Shown here: piece after piece, positions 12,701-25,109 of the stretch
Layout: each line of letters begins with the position of its first letter
Position numbering within the stretch: position 1 is the stretch's first letter
NCBI GenBank assembly: GCA_964403415.1
Contig: CAYOFF010000001.1
Location: 1 to 64,000, forward strand
Reading direction: 5' to 3'
Length of the DNA: 64,000 nt
DNA from: CAYOFF01 sp964403415
GTDB taxonomy: Bacteria; Patescibacteriota; Gracilibacteria; Absconditabacterales; Absconditicoccaceae
Notes under the pieces: model-generated
Seen by the model: the letters and a program-made list of their open reading frames with translations, nothing else
Databases searched by the model: none
Told to the model about the DNA's origin: nothing
Program-made: the position numbers and the translations under genes

Positions 12701-15700
12701 GTTGCATTATCTACGGACGTCATAATACCTTGCTTAATACCTTTGGTATACGCATTCATCTCAGACTTGTTCATTTTTCTGAAGTCTGGCGTCTCTCCTA
12801 CTGGAGGTGTAGCAAGATCTCCCACCTCTTCTTCAGGAAGCGTTGAATCTACTACAACAAGACCTGGCCAGTGGCGAAGACTGTTATCTTTGATGGGACC
12901 TCACAGCTTCAATCAGAAATTTTTGAGCACTTGTTTTTGAGCTCTCTCGCGCCGACCATCATCACATTTCATCGGATCTGTCGAAAGGTATGCAGGGCCA
13001 TAGTGTGCTGAGAGATCCCCCTCTGTATCAAATGTAATAAACTCCAAAGATCCATTACTGTCCATATCTCCACCGTACAGCCATGATACATTTGAGAGAT
13101 TGTTTTCTCCGTTTGGTACATTGAGACATATTGGCGTCCCGTTGACGTCAAAAATACCGTTGTGATTGATGTATCCTCTTAGCTGATCAGCTGTCGTGAG
13201 AACCGCAAGATCATCCTGTGAATCACCGTTTATGTCTCAGACATACAACTCTTTGAGACCGTCGGAGAATACCAATAATGTTCACATATCTTTGTATGGA
13301 TTTGCTCATCATGAATTTTTGAGGAGTCTTACTGATCCATCTGCGTACGCAATGATCATATCCTTGAGTCCGTCGTTATTGAAGTCTATCACTTTGGTAG
13401 TAACCATTTTCTTGTTATCTGTCCGCACGACCTGTCCCACTCCGTCATCAAATTGTGTATGCTCTACGTTTCTATTTTTGTCTATTCTTGTGAGTAATGG
13501 GTCTCAAATATTCAAAACAAATGGAGATCAAAAACTCTTAGCCGCAAGTCACACTGGCATACCACCTGCAAATAATGTCATATTCATAAACTGCTCCCTA
13601 AACCCAACTGGCGTCTGAGGAATTGCTGCTTGTTCAATAGATGGGAAGAATGGCGTCTCTGATGCCGGCCTCATCTGATCATTGTATGCTATAGTCACAA
13701 CAGATGGTGATGATGCATTTGTCAGTTTATATTTGCCGTCTTTGAGCTCGACCATCAGCGCGGGCTGATCTGTTTTGTTGATCGTCAATGTACCGATGTG
13801 TTTGTTTTGGTACATCACTTTTCGGTCTGTCCCCCCATTTGGTTTTATCTGTACGCGCTGCGAGAGAATATCTTCTTTGAAATTTGCTATCGTTTCTCCA
13901 TTGAGCTTGAGCTTCCCATCCTTCATGATTTCCTCAGGATCAAGACTATCTGCAACTAGTGGTGTATATGTGATCGTGTTTTTTTTGCCTGCTGCCTGAC
14001 TTGCTGGTCATCACTGCAACAAGAGTTTATCAAATCTTCCGAGCTTCACACGCCCGATACCTCACTGATTTCCTAACTGTATCCAAAGCGTATCACCATC
14101 TACCTCAAGCGCGTCGACTACGCCAAGTGGATCTATATACGTCCCATTACTTGAAATCGTTGTAGCAAGCGCCGCACCCACACCATTTCATTGGCCATCA
14201 AACATCGTCGTGATCGCAAGTGTTTTTGAGTTTTTCAGTAAGCCATGAACGTTTTTTTGATTTCCTCGTGCTTTACCAAAGAGGTTGAGGTACATAATAT
14301 TAAGATCTTCTCAGTTACCGAGTCATGGTCGGAGCGTCTCGCCCACATAGAATGATGTTGTTCACTGTGTCGTGGTTACGCCTCCACCCTCATTTCATCA
14401 GGCATTATCACCTTCTCATACAACATCTCCACCTATCGTATCACCAGCTGTAGCTCATCATGCACTGTTTCCTCATGCCGTCGCACCTCCAGCTGTATTT
14501 CATCATGCCGTATCCCCTCATGCATTTGTGTCTCATGCTGTCGCTCATCATGCGGTCGCGCCGCCCGCTGTTGCATCACCCGCAGTGTTTGATCATGCAG
14601 TATCTCCTCACTGCGTATCTCATCATGCAGTTGCTCATCATGCTGTATTTCATCACGCCGTTGCATCTCCTGCAGTGGCTCATCCCTGTGACTGTCATCA
14701 CGCCGTTGCGCCTCATGCCGTTGCACCTCCCGCAGTATTTGCTCACTGCGTATTTCCTCATGCCGTTGCTCATCATGCTGTAGCTCCACCCGCCGTCGCA
14801 CCTCCTGCTGTAGCTCATCATCATGCTCATCCGGCTCATCACGCCCCTCCACCATTACCAATCGCTCATCATCCACCGCTGCATGATCATCACACACCAC
14901 ATGATCATCATCCTGGCGCGATTTTGCCTGTAAATATACCTGCTCCACTAGTAACTCGTACTGTAGTTCATGAGAGCTGTAATGCACCCCATGGCTGGAG
15001 TTTTACTTCTGTAGGCTTGGTGAATAGATTTCCCCGACTATCATGAATAGCTATGGTTCATGTAAGCACATCTCCAGACTGCGCGTCTTGGGTGTCCATT
15101 ACAATATCTAATTTATCTGCACCACTCGGTTCTATCACTAATGTAAATGTTTTTTGAGCCATACCTGGTACATCTATATGTATCTTTTCTTCTCCAGCTT
15201 CTCACGTAGGTAACAAATAGAGAGTTACTGGACTTCACGTTGATACAAATACATCTCTTTGTACGAATGCTCCGTTTACTAGTGTTCATACATGGACGAT
15301 GTCTTCTTCAAGACTAATTGCATATGGCGTTCCTACTGCTTCCCCATGTATACCCACGACCTGTAACGTCAATTTTGGCAGACGATCTGCGACTACTGTG
15401 CGCTTTCCTGTCGCATCTTTGGTATAAAATCACACACTTTTTTGTGGTAGACGATAGACACCACGCGTCGCTTCGACATTATTGTAACGCATTGACATTG
15501 CTCCTCCGACCACTTTTATTTTTTGTTCTGCAACAATTACTCCTGTACCTACCGCATCCGGTAATGTTACTTTTATGGTCACGACTCATGAATCAGATGT
15601 TTTTGGAGCAACCAAGAGATATGATGCATCTGCAAACTCACGCGTCTGCATCTTTGTACGTGGCTCTTGACCGAGATCATCAACCAGTCATCCTCCTACT

Positions 15701-18700
15701 ATAGTAATATCTGCATCACGAGACAAATGCTTGATGTGGTTTCCGTAGCTATCTTTAGCAATAATACGTACGGGCACAAAAGCTCCCTTGAGCACCGTTG
15801 ATGCAGCTCATACTACTTCAAAAGATTTTATCTCTCAAGGCTCGACGGTTATCAACTGTTGATGCAATGCACATATCGTTCCTTTGCAAATCTTTGCTTG
15901 CAGCACTCCTGCGCTCGCATACTGAGATAGCATGCTCACAGAGATTGTTTTTGCATCGCGATATGGATTCATGGTCAGATTGAGTGGCGTCTTGCACAAA
16001 TCTTTTCCTCCTGCAGAGAGACACACTGCTCATGTCGCCTGTAGTGTTACACGCACTTCTCCTATATCTGCATTCGCTGATGCGAGACGCACTTGCTGTA
16101 CATCGTTCTTGCCAACTACAAATCCTGGACTTTCTGTGAATCCAAACACAATATCATTTCTCAACTGATCGTATGCGCGCTTTTGGATTTCATTAAGATT
16201 TTTCTGCTGCGCTAGATTGAATTCAGAGGCAGCACTCAGCAGATCTGCCACATCAGCATACGCAGGTAGATTTGGATCTGCTGCAAATACGTCTGGCAAT
16301 CAGAGCGCTTTGTCGGTGCCGTTTCCAGTAGCTGCGGCAGCGCCGCCAGCATTATCGGCGCCGCTGGCGCCTTTGGAAGGCGGTGTCGATCGAGCACCTC
16401 ACCAGACATACGGAGAGAGAAGATCGATCACCGCCTGCGGCGGCAACAACATTATATTTCCCTGCATTTGTGCCGCCGTCAGCAATGGCATTGTTCCACC
16501 TGGCAGGCCTGGCAATCCCGCAGCATACACAACACTGCCAGCTACGCGAGATGTTGTGCCATTGTTTCATCCACCATTGGATGAGTTCCCTGCTCCACCA
16601 GCTCATCCACCGTTTCCTCAGTTTCATACGAAGTTCTGCCGCTGCTGCATCCAGTCACTCATATTGTCTTGGACATCGTCATTTTTGATTTCTACTCTTA
16701 TCTTAAGCTTGAAGTCTATAGGCTTCTTGATGGTTTGCTCTCGCCGACACTTCAATGCTTTTGGCCACTTGAAAAGTGGCACCGCCTTGTCTGGTGGCAC
16801 ACCACACTCACTGTCATCTTGGTTGAGTTCGTTGAGTGCTTCATCATACCCCTCATGCTCTTTTCATGATGTATTTTCGTACTCCACACCCTCTGGAAGT
16901 ACGGTATCTACCTGAGGCACCTGCACTGCCATCTTGTCAGCGCCATCAGAGTTGATATATCACATCTCATATGCAAAGTGCTCACCATTACCCACTCCTG
17001 TCAAATAGAATGGAACAATAAAGGGATCCTGCTTCTTCTCTCGATCATTTTTGAGCACATATTGCTCCATGACATATTTGAATTTTTTGTTGATATCAAA
17101 GGTATTTCTTGCGTTTTGAATGTACTCACCATAGGTTCCTCATCCTGGCTTCTGCTCTCGACCCACGTTCATATAATACAGTAACGACGCGAGACGCTTG
17201 ATATTCTGCTCTCCCAAAATACCTACAAAATAATTTTCAGGCAAAAGATTATAAGTACGATTTGGTGTTGCGGTTTTGTCTACTGCCGCCAAGAAGTCGT
17301 AAGCTGCTGTATGTTGTCCATATAGTGTAGGAGCTTTTTGAAGCTGAGCACTTAACTTCTCATTGTATGCTTGTACCTTCTGGGTGAGATATCATTTTAT
17401 GGATGCCGCGATCTCTTCCTCTGATTTGAGCTTCCCTCCATTGTATACAGGTATGCGATACAAATCAGGATAGACGAGCGTCACCAACTCACCACCCAAT
17501 CCATGGAACGTTACATGTCTTGTATCATCAATTGGTCTCTCCATCGTCATCGCATGCATGACCGATAGATCTCCTGTGAACTCATTATCTTCGTCTTCAT
17601 TGGTAGGGCCTTTGTGTCTCACAACCGTATTGATCACCTTGTAGCCATAATTTTTCCATCGACGGAATCCTCACATCGCACACTGATTAGCTTTTTCATC
17701 TTTTTGAGGCGCCGGCGTACCCAATGGCTTACCGTCCATTGCTGGGTATGGATACGGCAAGACAGTTATAGACATTTTTTCTCCATTTTCTGGTTTGAGC
17801 TTTTCGTATACAAAGAAATACTCTACCTCCTCGAAATGGTCAAGCACAGGGATTTCATCTAACAGCTCTTTTTGTTCACATGCCTCCATTTGTGGATCAC
17901 CAAGCCCCAAGAACCCATCACTATCATCCATAGTTTTGATAACCTTCGAATAATCGTGCTGAGCTGTGAGATGGAGACTATCATACGTATACTCTTTTTT
18001 GGTAAGTACTGCTCCTCTTATATCATACTGTGGTCATCCTATGTTCTTATTGAAGGAGGGATTTCGCATATTGTTGAACATCGGCTCAAGTTTTGGGTTG
18101 ATAGGCGGATTTGGATACTTGTCCAAAATCGGTCACTTCAATTCGATATCCGATGGATTCACCTGCAATTTATCACTATCCAGGTAGAATGGTGAACCAC
18201 CTCATCGATATTTCCTTGCCCACTCATCTGGCTCATCTTTCTTTTTACATGCTTCTTCTCACTTTACGCCATTGTAGAGATCTCCCTCATCTCCGATATG
18301 ATCGTTGTCTAGGTTGAATGCTCTGATCGCATTTACCTGCTGCGCATGCAATCCCGGCGAGACTCATACAGTGGCATCCATAATCGAGAATGGTATATCT
18401 TCAAGTTTTCTCGCCGTAATGGGCGTAAGTGCTAGCGTAGCTCCTTGCGTGATATTGAGATACGTCCCTCTGGTTACTGTTAGCTCTGGATACTCTGTGA
18501 TATCTTCTGCATTTTTGCCATAGTAGTGATTTTCATATCTTTTATTGATGTCTGACATTCTGACATTTTTGAGCACTACTGCTGTAGTATCAAACGCACC
18601 ATTCTTTCGAATAGCTCCCTTGAATGGACCATCCTGAATTACCTCTCCTTCTACTCGTTTTTTCCCCGATCCAGAGTACGCCTCTATGATGAGCTGACTA

Positions 18701-19977
18701 CTGACAGGACGCGTTTCATCTGGCACACAGAGTGGCGCCAAAATACTTTTGCGTTTCTCATAGTAGACCGGTAAAGGGTACTTAAGCTGATACTTTTCTT
18801 TTTTGATTGCGTTGTCTACTGCTCCCTCGAGCAATGTGTTGATATCCTTGAGAAACGTGTATGCGACATTGTCTCGCACTTGTATCTTCTCGACGGTCGT
18901 GTCTACATCTTCTAGTTCATATCTTCATCATGCCGTGAGATTACGATGCAGATCTCCCAAATACTGACTTCCATACATATCATCGAATGTACGGAAAAGT
19001 GGCTGCATATTTTTTTCTAGGAGCAATGTCGGTATAGGTTTATCAGAAGCAGACTTCATACTCTCCTTAACCTCATTTTCAGGGAATTTTTCTATGACAC
19101 TTTCGGATCATGCAAATAATTTTTGGTTTGCTTGTGCAACCTTGGGGTCTTCGTCTGCTCACTCAGGCTGCGGTTCCGTACGGTACTGCGCCATTGCTCA
19201 TTTTGTTTTTGTGATCACATCTACAAACTGATCTGAATGATCTTTGGTGATCACATCTGCAAATGGTTTCATATATCTACGATATGACCTTTCCTCTGCA
19301 AAGAGTGTGCTATCCACATACTCTGTCATATGCTCTGCAGAGAATGCTGTCTTGAGATAGGGAAAATTATCATACCATACTTCTGGTTTGGCATATTGCG
19401 TAGGGTCTTGATTATATTTTTTGAGTTTTTCAAAGAATTTTTTGAGTGTCGCTACATCCGCCGGAAGATAGCTATGAAAAAGTTGCGGTTGACTATCAGG
19501 TTTGTTGTTGTACGCAAAAACATCTCTTCACGCGTCGTACATAAACATCGGCTCTACAAAATTGACGTAGGGATAGACGGACATCATTCTCCTCCCCTGC
19601 ATCTCTATTACGGGAAATGGGATATTCCCGATCAACATCACACCCACGAGATCAGTATCTTCGTTTTTCTCACCATCAAAATACAAGTTACTCAGAATTT
19701 GCTGAATATCTCTCGCCTTGAATCATGCTGGATCTATAGGAAATACGAGTGATTTGGAGTGAGATAAACGCTTGGGCATATAACTCGTCGTGTACCACTC
19801 AAGATCTCACTTGATTGCACCATATACACTCTGATCTACAAAAATTGCTACTAACTGGGTTACATCCGCACTTCATGCCGCATTTACTTTTCCTCGAAGA
19901 TAAGGCAAAAAGCTACTCGAGACCGAGCTTGATGTATAGAAGAATGCAATGAGGAGGATGCATATTCTTTTGAACAT
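6784..19977 (-). CDS. Giant exported repeat protein with FG-GAP-like and Ig-like segments (4397 aa)
   Basis: I read all triplets from 19977 to 6784 and found no TAA or TAG; the frame is interrupted only by UGA (Gly). MFKRICILLIAFFYTSSS is a signal peptide. Segments in order: about residues 35-150 a globular part with VGVMLIGNIPFPVI, loosely like a C25-peptidase core but without visible catalytic residues; about 1200-1500 Ala/Gly-rich then Ig-like text such as AKDSYGNHIKHL; about 1720-1850 a GG[AND]T[AQ] pentapeptide array; about 2190-2320 FG-GAP/VCBS-like calcium motifs (DFNNDGLKDM, VGDINGDSQDD, GGDMDSNGS); about 3260-3380 a Pro-rich part (IPPLPKPPKLPG); near 3830 another DINTDGQQD motif. The likely role is a surface or secreted adhesion or attachment protein; this is inference. 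It lies 83 nt after mutS and heads the secre­ted-protein operon. Confidence 0.85.
14434..14817 (-). repeat. 15-bp tandem repeats encoding about 25 GG[AND]T[AQ] pentapeptides
   Basis: In the frame of the giant gene the sequence reads GGATA, GGATN, GGDTA, GGNTQ and similar units with a strict period of five residues (15 nt). Most glycine pairs are one or two UGA codons, so the array is invisible under the standard code. A looser Gly-rich stretch continues to about 14911. The pattern suggests a regular, low-complexity extended or beta-type rod, but no named repeat family fits exactly. The apparent His/Pro-rich frame on the plus strand is its antisense shadow. Confidence 0.85.
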
Positions 19978-20030
19978 GCGTTGAATATAAAAAGCGACGA
20001 GCAAAAAGCAATCAAACAGCAGTTCTGCAT
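19884..20030 (-). CDS. Possible 48-codon leader ORF overlapping the giant gene start
   Basis: An AAAGGAG motif (20039-20045) sits 8 nt before an ATG that opens a 48-aa frame (MQNCCLIAFCSSLFIF and onward, ending FEEK). It overlaps the first 31 codons of the giant gene in another frame. The giant gene itself has no comparable ribosome binding site before its ATG at 19977. This may be a leader that couples or tunes translation of the giant gene, or chance. Nothing in the peptide is recognisable beyond a hydrophobic N-terminus. Confidence 0.3.
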   Translation of the reverse strand: MQNCCLIAFCSSLFIFNACSKEYASSSLHSSIHQARSRVAFCLIFEEK

Positions 20031-20060
20031 ATGGGAATCTCCTTTACAAAGAATGCTTTG

Positions 20061-22697
20061 TTATTCCAATAGTCTTTTGAGTTCTGCGAGTTTCATAAGT
20101 GCGTCTATGGGAGGAAGACGATTGATGTCTATATTCTCGATAAATGTTTGTGCTTTTTTGTATTTTTCTTGTTCTTTTGTTCTCTCAGATGCTATCTCAG
20201 AAGGCGCTAATGAAGTGAGATCCAATCCCATCTGCTGCGGGAGTGTAGCATTATTTTTGTGATGATGCATGTGATGCCCTCCTCTTTGCTCGACCTCTTG
20301 CAGATATTCTTTGGCTTGTGCAATAATGCCACTAGGGAGTCAGGCGAGCTTTGCTACATCTATACCATAACTCTTGCTCGCACCTCCTGGCACGACTTTT
20401 TTGAGAAATACTACTTCATTTGATGTCTCGTATACGCGCACAGAAAAATTTTTGATTGCTGAGTACTCATCTGCAAGCGCTATCAACTCGTGATAGTGTG
20501 TTGCAAACAAACACTTTGCTTGTATTTGACGACACAGATAGACAAGTATTGCATGAGCTAATGCCATCCCATCGTACGTGGATGTTCCACGCCCAAGTTC
20601 GTCTAGTATAATAAATGAACGCGCGGTGGCATGATGCAAGATATGTGCCATCTCTAACATCTCTGTCATAAATGTAGATTGTTGTTGTGCAAGCATATCA
20701 CCGCTTCACACGCGCGCGAAGATTCCATCCATGAGTCATATCTTTGCATATGATGCTGGGACATAGAGTCCGGCATGAGCAAGTAATACGATAATTGCCT
20801 GTTGTCTGAGATACGTAGATTTTCCTCACATATTTGGTCCCGTTACAATATGTACGAGATCCTCTACGGGCATAGTGAGGTCGTTTGGCACAAATTGTTG
20901 TTCGCGTGGCAAAAATGTCTCTATAACTGGATGCCTCCCTTCATGCACCTCTACTAGACGATCTTTTGTAAATTCTGGACGCGTCCATGTATGTTTATGG
21001 ACATATATAGACATATTGACAGCAAGATCGACCTCACCTATCGCTTCACTGAGTTCAGCAAATGCTTTGTAGTCTTGGCGCAGCAGCTCCTGTATTTTCA
21101 AAAGATGTGCTGCTTCTTTATACTCCAAGGCCTGCGTCGCTTCCAGTATCTTCGCCTCGAGCTCACTCAGATAACCTGTCGTGTAGCGCTCTCCTCATTT
21201 GAGTGTCTGGCGACGCACCATATCAAACTTCGGATCTTGCTCATTTCTTGCTGCTTCAAATGCAGCAATATCCTTGGGTGTGACTTCTATGAGATATCAC
21301 TGATTTTGGACATATTTCAGTTTTATATTTGAAAGTCATGTGTGACGCACGAGTTCTTGCTGGTACTGCAGCAGCAAGTCATCTGCATGATAGGCAAGAC
21401 GGCGCAATTCATCAATCTCTGCATCGTACCCATCTGCTATGTAATTAAGACGCTCATCTTGTATTTCCTCTTGCAGCAATTCACGGAGACGTCATGCTCG
21501 CTGGACGATCGTTTCTAACGTCACAGCAGTACACCCTATTTCACGCAGTCAGGACAGGAGCGCTGGGGTTTGTACAATATTTTCTGTTGCCGCACGCAAT
21601 TGTCACCATTTCATAGCTGTCGACTTTCTCCCCAGCAGATGCGCAATAACTCTCGGTATATCAGGGAGTACGCGCAAGGTAAGATGAAGATGCTGCGCTG
21701 TCTGCTGATCATTTACATACCTTGTAATATCTCCCAGACGACGTTCCAACTCTTGCTGTATATAGGTAGGACGGAGCAAGCGGTCCATCAGTACTCTCGA
21801 TCACATCGCAGTCGATGTACAATTGATCACCTCATACAGAGAGTACTTTTTGTTACCCTGATATGATGATGCAAAAATCTCTAAATTTCTGATTGTTGTT
21901 GTATCCAGAAAGACCTGTCACTCTGGCAGATCATATCTGATACGATGGATTGTCTGGAGCGCATACGGCTGCACCTCCATTACATACGACAACAAAACTG
22001 CTGCCGCCTGCTTCCTTCATTCTGTGAGTGCCTCCCCATACCCTGTCAACTTGTCTACCTGCAAAATATGCGCTAGGGTTGCATCTACGTCTTTGGGAAG
22101 CTCATGCCATGAACAAGAGATATGCATGTGTGCATGAATATGTTCAAACAGTTGTTGTTTTTCTGGAATATCTGGAGCTAGAAGCACTTCTTTTGCATGT
22201 ATCGTACCCAAATGATCAACCACCTCTGCAATTCATGTTACACTTTTGGTAGAATAACTCCCCAGCGACGTATCGCCCCATGCAAGATGGAATGCTCATG
22301 GAAGTCATCACCACCGTACTGCTACGAGATTGGTCTGCTGTTCGACATGCTCTACATATGTTCCCGGAGTTACGATTGTCGTGACCTCTCTCTGAACAAC
22401 CTTGCCTGGCACCACCTCTCCCATTTGTTCTGCTATTGCTACTTTGTATCCCGCTTGCATGAGCTTCGGCAGGTACTTATCCAAGGCATGATAGGGAATG
22501 CCTGCCATTGGTATAGGATTTGGACCATCTTTATCTCTTGCCGTCAATGTAATATCAAGTACGTGATGCGCCGTCTTGGCATCATCATAGAACAACTCAT
22601 AAAAATCACCCATACGAAACAGTACCAAAAAATCCTGATATTTTGCTTTGATATCTTTGTATTGCTGCTGAGCTGGTGTAAGTTTGGTCGTTGACAT
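20061..22697 (-). CDS. mutS: DNA mismatch repair protein MutS
   Basis: The product (878 aa, near the usual MutS length) recognises base mismatches and small loops and starts repair as an ATPase dimer. The N-terminal domain shows the mismatch-binding F-Y-E motif (residues 32-34 in FRMGDFYELF) and the PMAGIPYHALD block. The ATPase has the Walker A loop GPNM-G-GKST at about 620-628, where the first G of the GG pair is a UGA codon, and the Walker B/signature LDELGRGTSTYDG near 690-700. Many further UGAs must be read as Gly. It is transcribed divergently from the malic enzyme gene, and the giant exported-protein gene follows after 83 nt with no clear terminator between. Confidence 0.97.
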
Positions 22698-22883
22698 GGA
22701 TCGGTGATAGTGATTTTATTCCAAATTTTAAGGTCAGATCTTTTTTCTTTCTTGTTTCTTTGTGTCCTTTGTATATATGCAGGACTGTTTCCCTCAGATA
22801 TCTTTTGGTTATCATCTTGGATTTTAGGTTGGATTTTTGCTTAGATCTTGGTTCGTATCTTTAGTTGTTTACATATATATTGT

Positions 22884-24020
22884 ATGGATTATCAGGCACG
22901 CTCATTAGAAGAGCACGAAAAATATCATGGCAAGCTTGCTGTTGCTTCCAAAGTTCCCCTCGCTACGAGAGATGATCTTGCAACATACTACTCACCTGGC
23001 GTCGCTGCACCATGCCTAGCAATCGCAAAAAATCCCGAAGACGCATATCGCTATACGCGAAAGTCCAATAGCGTTGCTATCGTGAGTGACGGTACCGCTG
23101 TGCTTGGTTTGGGAAACATTGGTGGGCTTGCATGACTTCCCGTCATGGAATGAAAAGCTGTCCTTATGAAAGCATTTGGTGGTATCGATGCAATCCCACT
23201 CGTCCTATCTACGCAGGATCCGGATGAGATCATCCGTATTGTCAAAGCGGTTGCGCCAACCTTTGGCGCCATCAATCTCGAAGATATTGCAGCGCCGGCA
23301 TGCTTCTATATAGAAGAACAACTTCAGAAAGAACTCAATATTCCAGTTTTCCATGACGATCAGCACGGTACGGCCGTTGTTGTTCTCGCTGGTCTCCTCA
23401 ATGCGCTTAAGCTCGTCAACAAATCGCTCAGTGAGATCAAAATCGTCATGTCTGGTGCCGGCGCTGCTGGCATCGCTACAGCGAAATTGCTTATCGAAGC
23501 AGGAGCGACACATCTTGTGATGACTGACTCCAAGGGATGTATTCATACTGGAAGAAGCGATCTTAATCCCTACAAGGCATCACTCCTTTCTTATAATCGC
23601 GACAATGCATCTGGTACGCTTAGCGATGCGCTCCATGGTGCTGACGTCTTCATTGGCGTCAGCCAACCAAATATTGTCAGCACCGAAGATGTCACGCATA
23701 TGAGTGCTCAGCCGATTATTTTTGCGCTCTCCAATCCCAATCCCGAGATTACCTCTGATGCTGCATTTGCGTGATGAGCATATATTTATGCATCATGAAG
23801 AAGTGATCTCCCTAATCAGATCAATAATCTTCTCGCATTCCCTGGTATCTTGAGATGAGCACTCGATGCGAGACTTTCCAATATTACAAATACACACAAA
23901 ATAGCAGCAGCCTATGCGTTGGCTGCTGCTATCCATGATATTCGTCCTGACTGTATTATTCCACATCCGCTTGATACGACGCTACCTCAGCTCGTTGCTC
24001 AGGCCGTCGCGAATGCGTAA
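22884..24020 (+). CDS. NAD(P)-dependent malic enzyme (378 aa, short bacterial form)
   Basis: Malic enzyme oxidatively decarboxylates malate to pyruvate with reduction of NAD or NADP. The protein shows YYSPGVAAPC, SDGTAVLGLGNIG, FGGIDAIPL, NLEDIAAP, FHDDQHGTA, the Rossmann SGAGAAGIA and the C-terminal ASGRSDLPNQINN and FPGILRGAL blocks, all typical of the family. Two glycines at 23133-23152 and those starting YIYASGRSD and RGALDARL are UGA codons, direct evidence for recoding. ATG 22884 is chosen because the family normally starts just before this region. The 186-bp spacer to mutS holds an AT-rich TATATT-like sequence right before the start but no promoter I can defend. In a CPR cell it could supply pyruvate or NAD(P)H. 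Confidence 0.95.
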
Positions 24021-24100
24021 TTTTTTGCGTTCTTACTTAGGTGCAGTTACGCTACTTATTTAGTTGTTCGTTTCTATTCTTCCTCTGAGTGATGCTTTGG

Positions 24101-24949
24101 TTAGCTACCGCTTCCCACCGTTGCACCAGAGTTGACGACAGATCCACTCAGTACAACATCGCCACTCATAGATGCATTGGATCATGTAGATGTGCTTCCC
24201 GTCACTACCGCACTTCCACTTACTCATGTCGATGTAGATCATGTGGTTACGCTTCCTGTTACATCTTGGAAGTCTTCTCCAAAGAGCTGCTGTAGGATTT
24301 GGCTCAACTGATCACCACTTCCTAGTCCTATGTCTCCTGTACCCGTGTCCTGTGTCCCAGCAGATGCATCTGTATTTCCTCTTGCTCTATACTGCAACAG
24401 CAATGCCTCATATCTTGTAACAAACTTATCGATAGCCATCACGTTGGTCTCTTTGGTCCATCCACGTTGCTGTGCTACATTGAAGTAAAGATTCCACCAT
24501 GGGATACCAGACTCATCTTGTTTTCCTACGATCGCTCTTACGAGTACCGTCAATGCCTGCGCCTTGGTCAGTGGTTGTTTAGGATCGAATTTTCCCTGAA
24601 ATCCCTGAAACAATCCTAGCTGGCATGACTCTATTACTGATGCCTTCAACGTTGTATCCATCTCTGCTTCATCAGAGAATGTACATGACACCGTAGTATC
24701 TGCTTCTTTTTGAAGTTCTTTTTTTGCAAACTCTGCAAAGAATTTTGCTGCCTGCTCTCTTGTGAGCATCTCAAATGGCTTAAATGATTGCTCATCACTA
24801 AACTTCGTCATCCCATTTGTATTTGCCCACTTCAATGCTACCGTAAACTCTGCGTCATTGAGCGAAGGAACTGACTGTGCATTTGCTAGACTTCCCGTAA
24901 CTATTACCATAGTTCCCACAAGCATACTCATCACTGTTTTTTTGATCAT
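24101..24949 (-). CDS. Exported S-layer-homology (SLH) domain protein (282 aa)
   Basis: MIKKTVMSMLVGTMVIVTGS and LANAQ form a signal peptide. The mature protein carries SLH-type repeats with the signatures TREQAAKFFAEFA, C-x-F-x-D, LGLFQGFQGKFDP, LTKAQALTVLVRAI and VTRYEALLL. SLH domains usually bind cell-wall polysaccharide and anchor surface proteins; what they bind in this lineage is unknown. After UGA readthrough the protein ends in a Ser/Thr/Gly/Val-rich tail (residues about 236-282) that would be missed with the standard code. Two paralogues with the same architecture occur at 49059-50447. It converges on the malic enzyme gene with 80 nt between stops. Confidence 0.88.
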
Positions 24950-25109
24950 CTCTTTACATCAAAAACTAAAATAGTTCTTATTGGTCTTTGGTATATCTAT
25001 TTTTTCTCCTTTCTCAAACATAATCACCTATAATCGTGTCTCATTATCTTGCAAAATAGGAAAAAAGATCTATGTAGAACTTGTCTTTATCTCTTAGTGC
25101 GTCGTAGGT

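Noticed and set aside
14372..15046. Plus-strand 224-aa His/Pro-rich open frame
   Set aside because: It is the antisense of the pentapeptide array of the giant gene; the absence of stops follows from the 15-nt repeat.
6784..19977. Many short pseudogene fragments on the minus strand
   Set aside because: All fragments share one frame and are separated only by UGA, which is Gly here.
19500..19977. Gingipain-type C25 peptidase at the N-terminus of the giant protein
   Set aside because: Only a loose LIGNIP-like strand is visible; the catalytic His and Cys cannot be placed.
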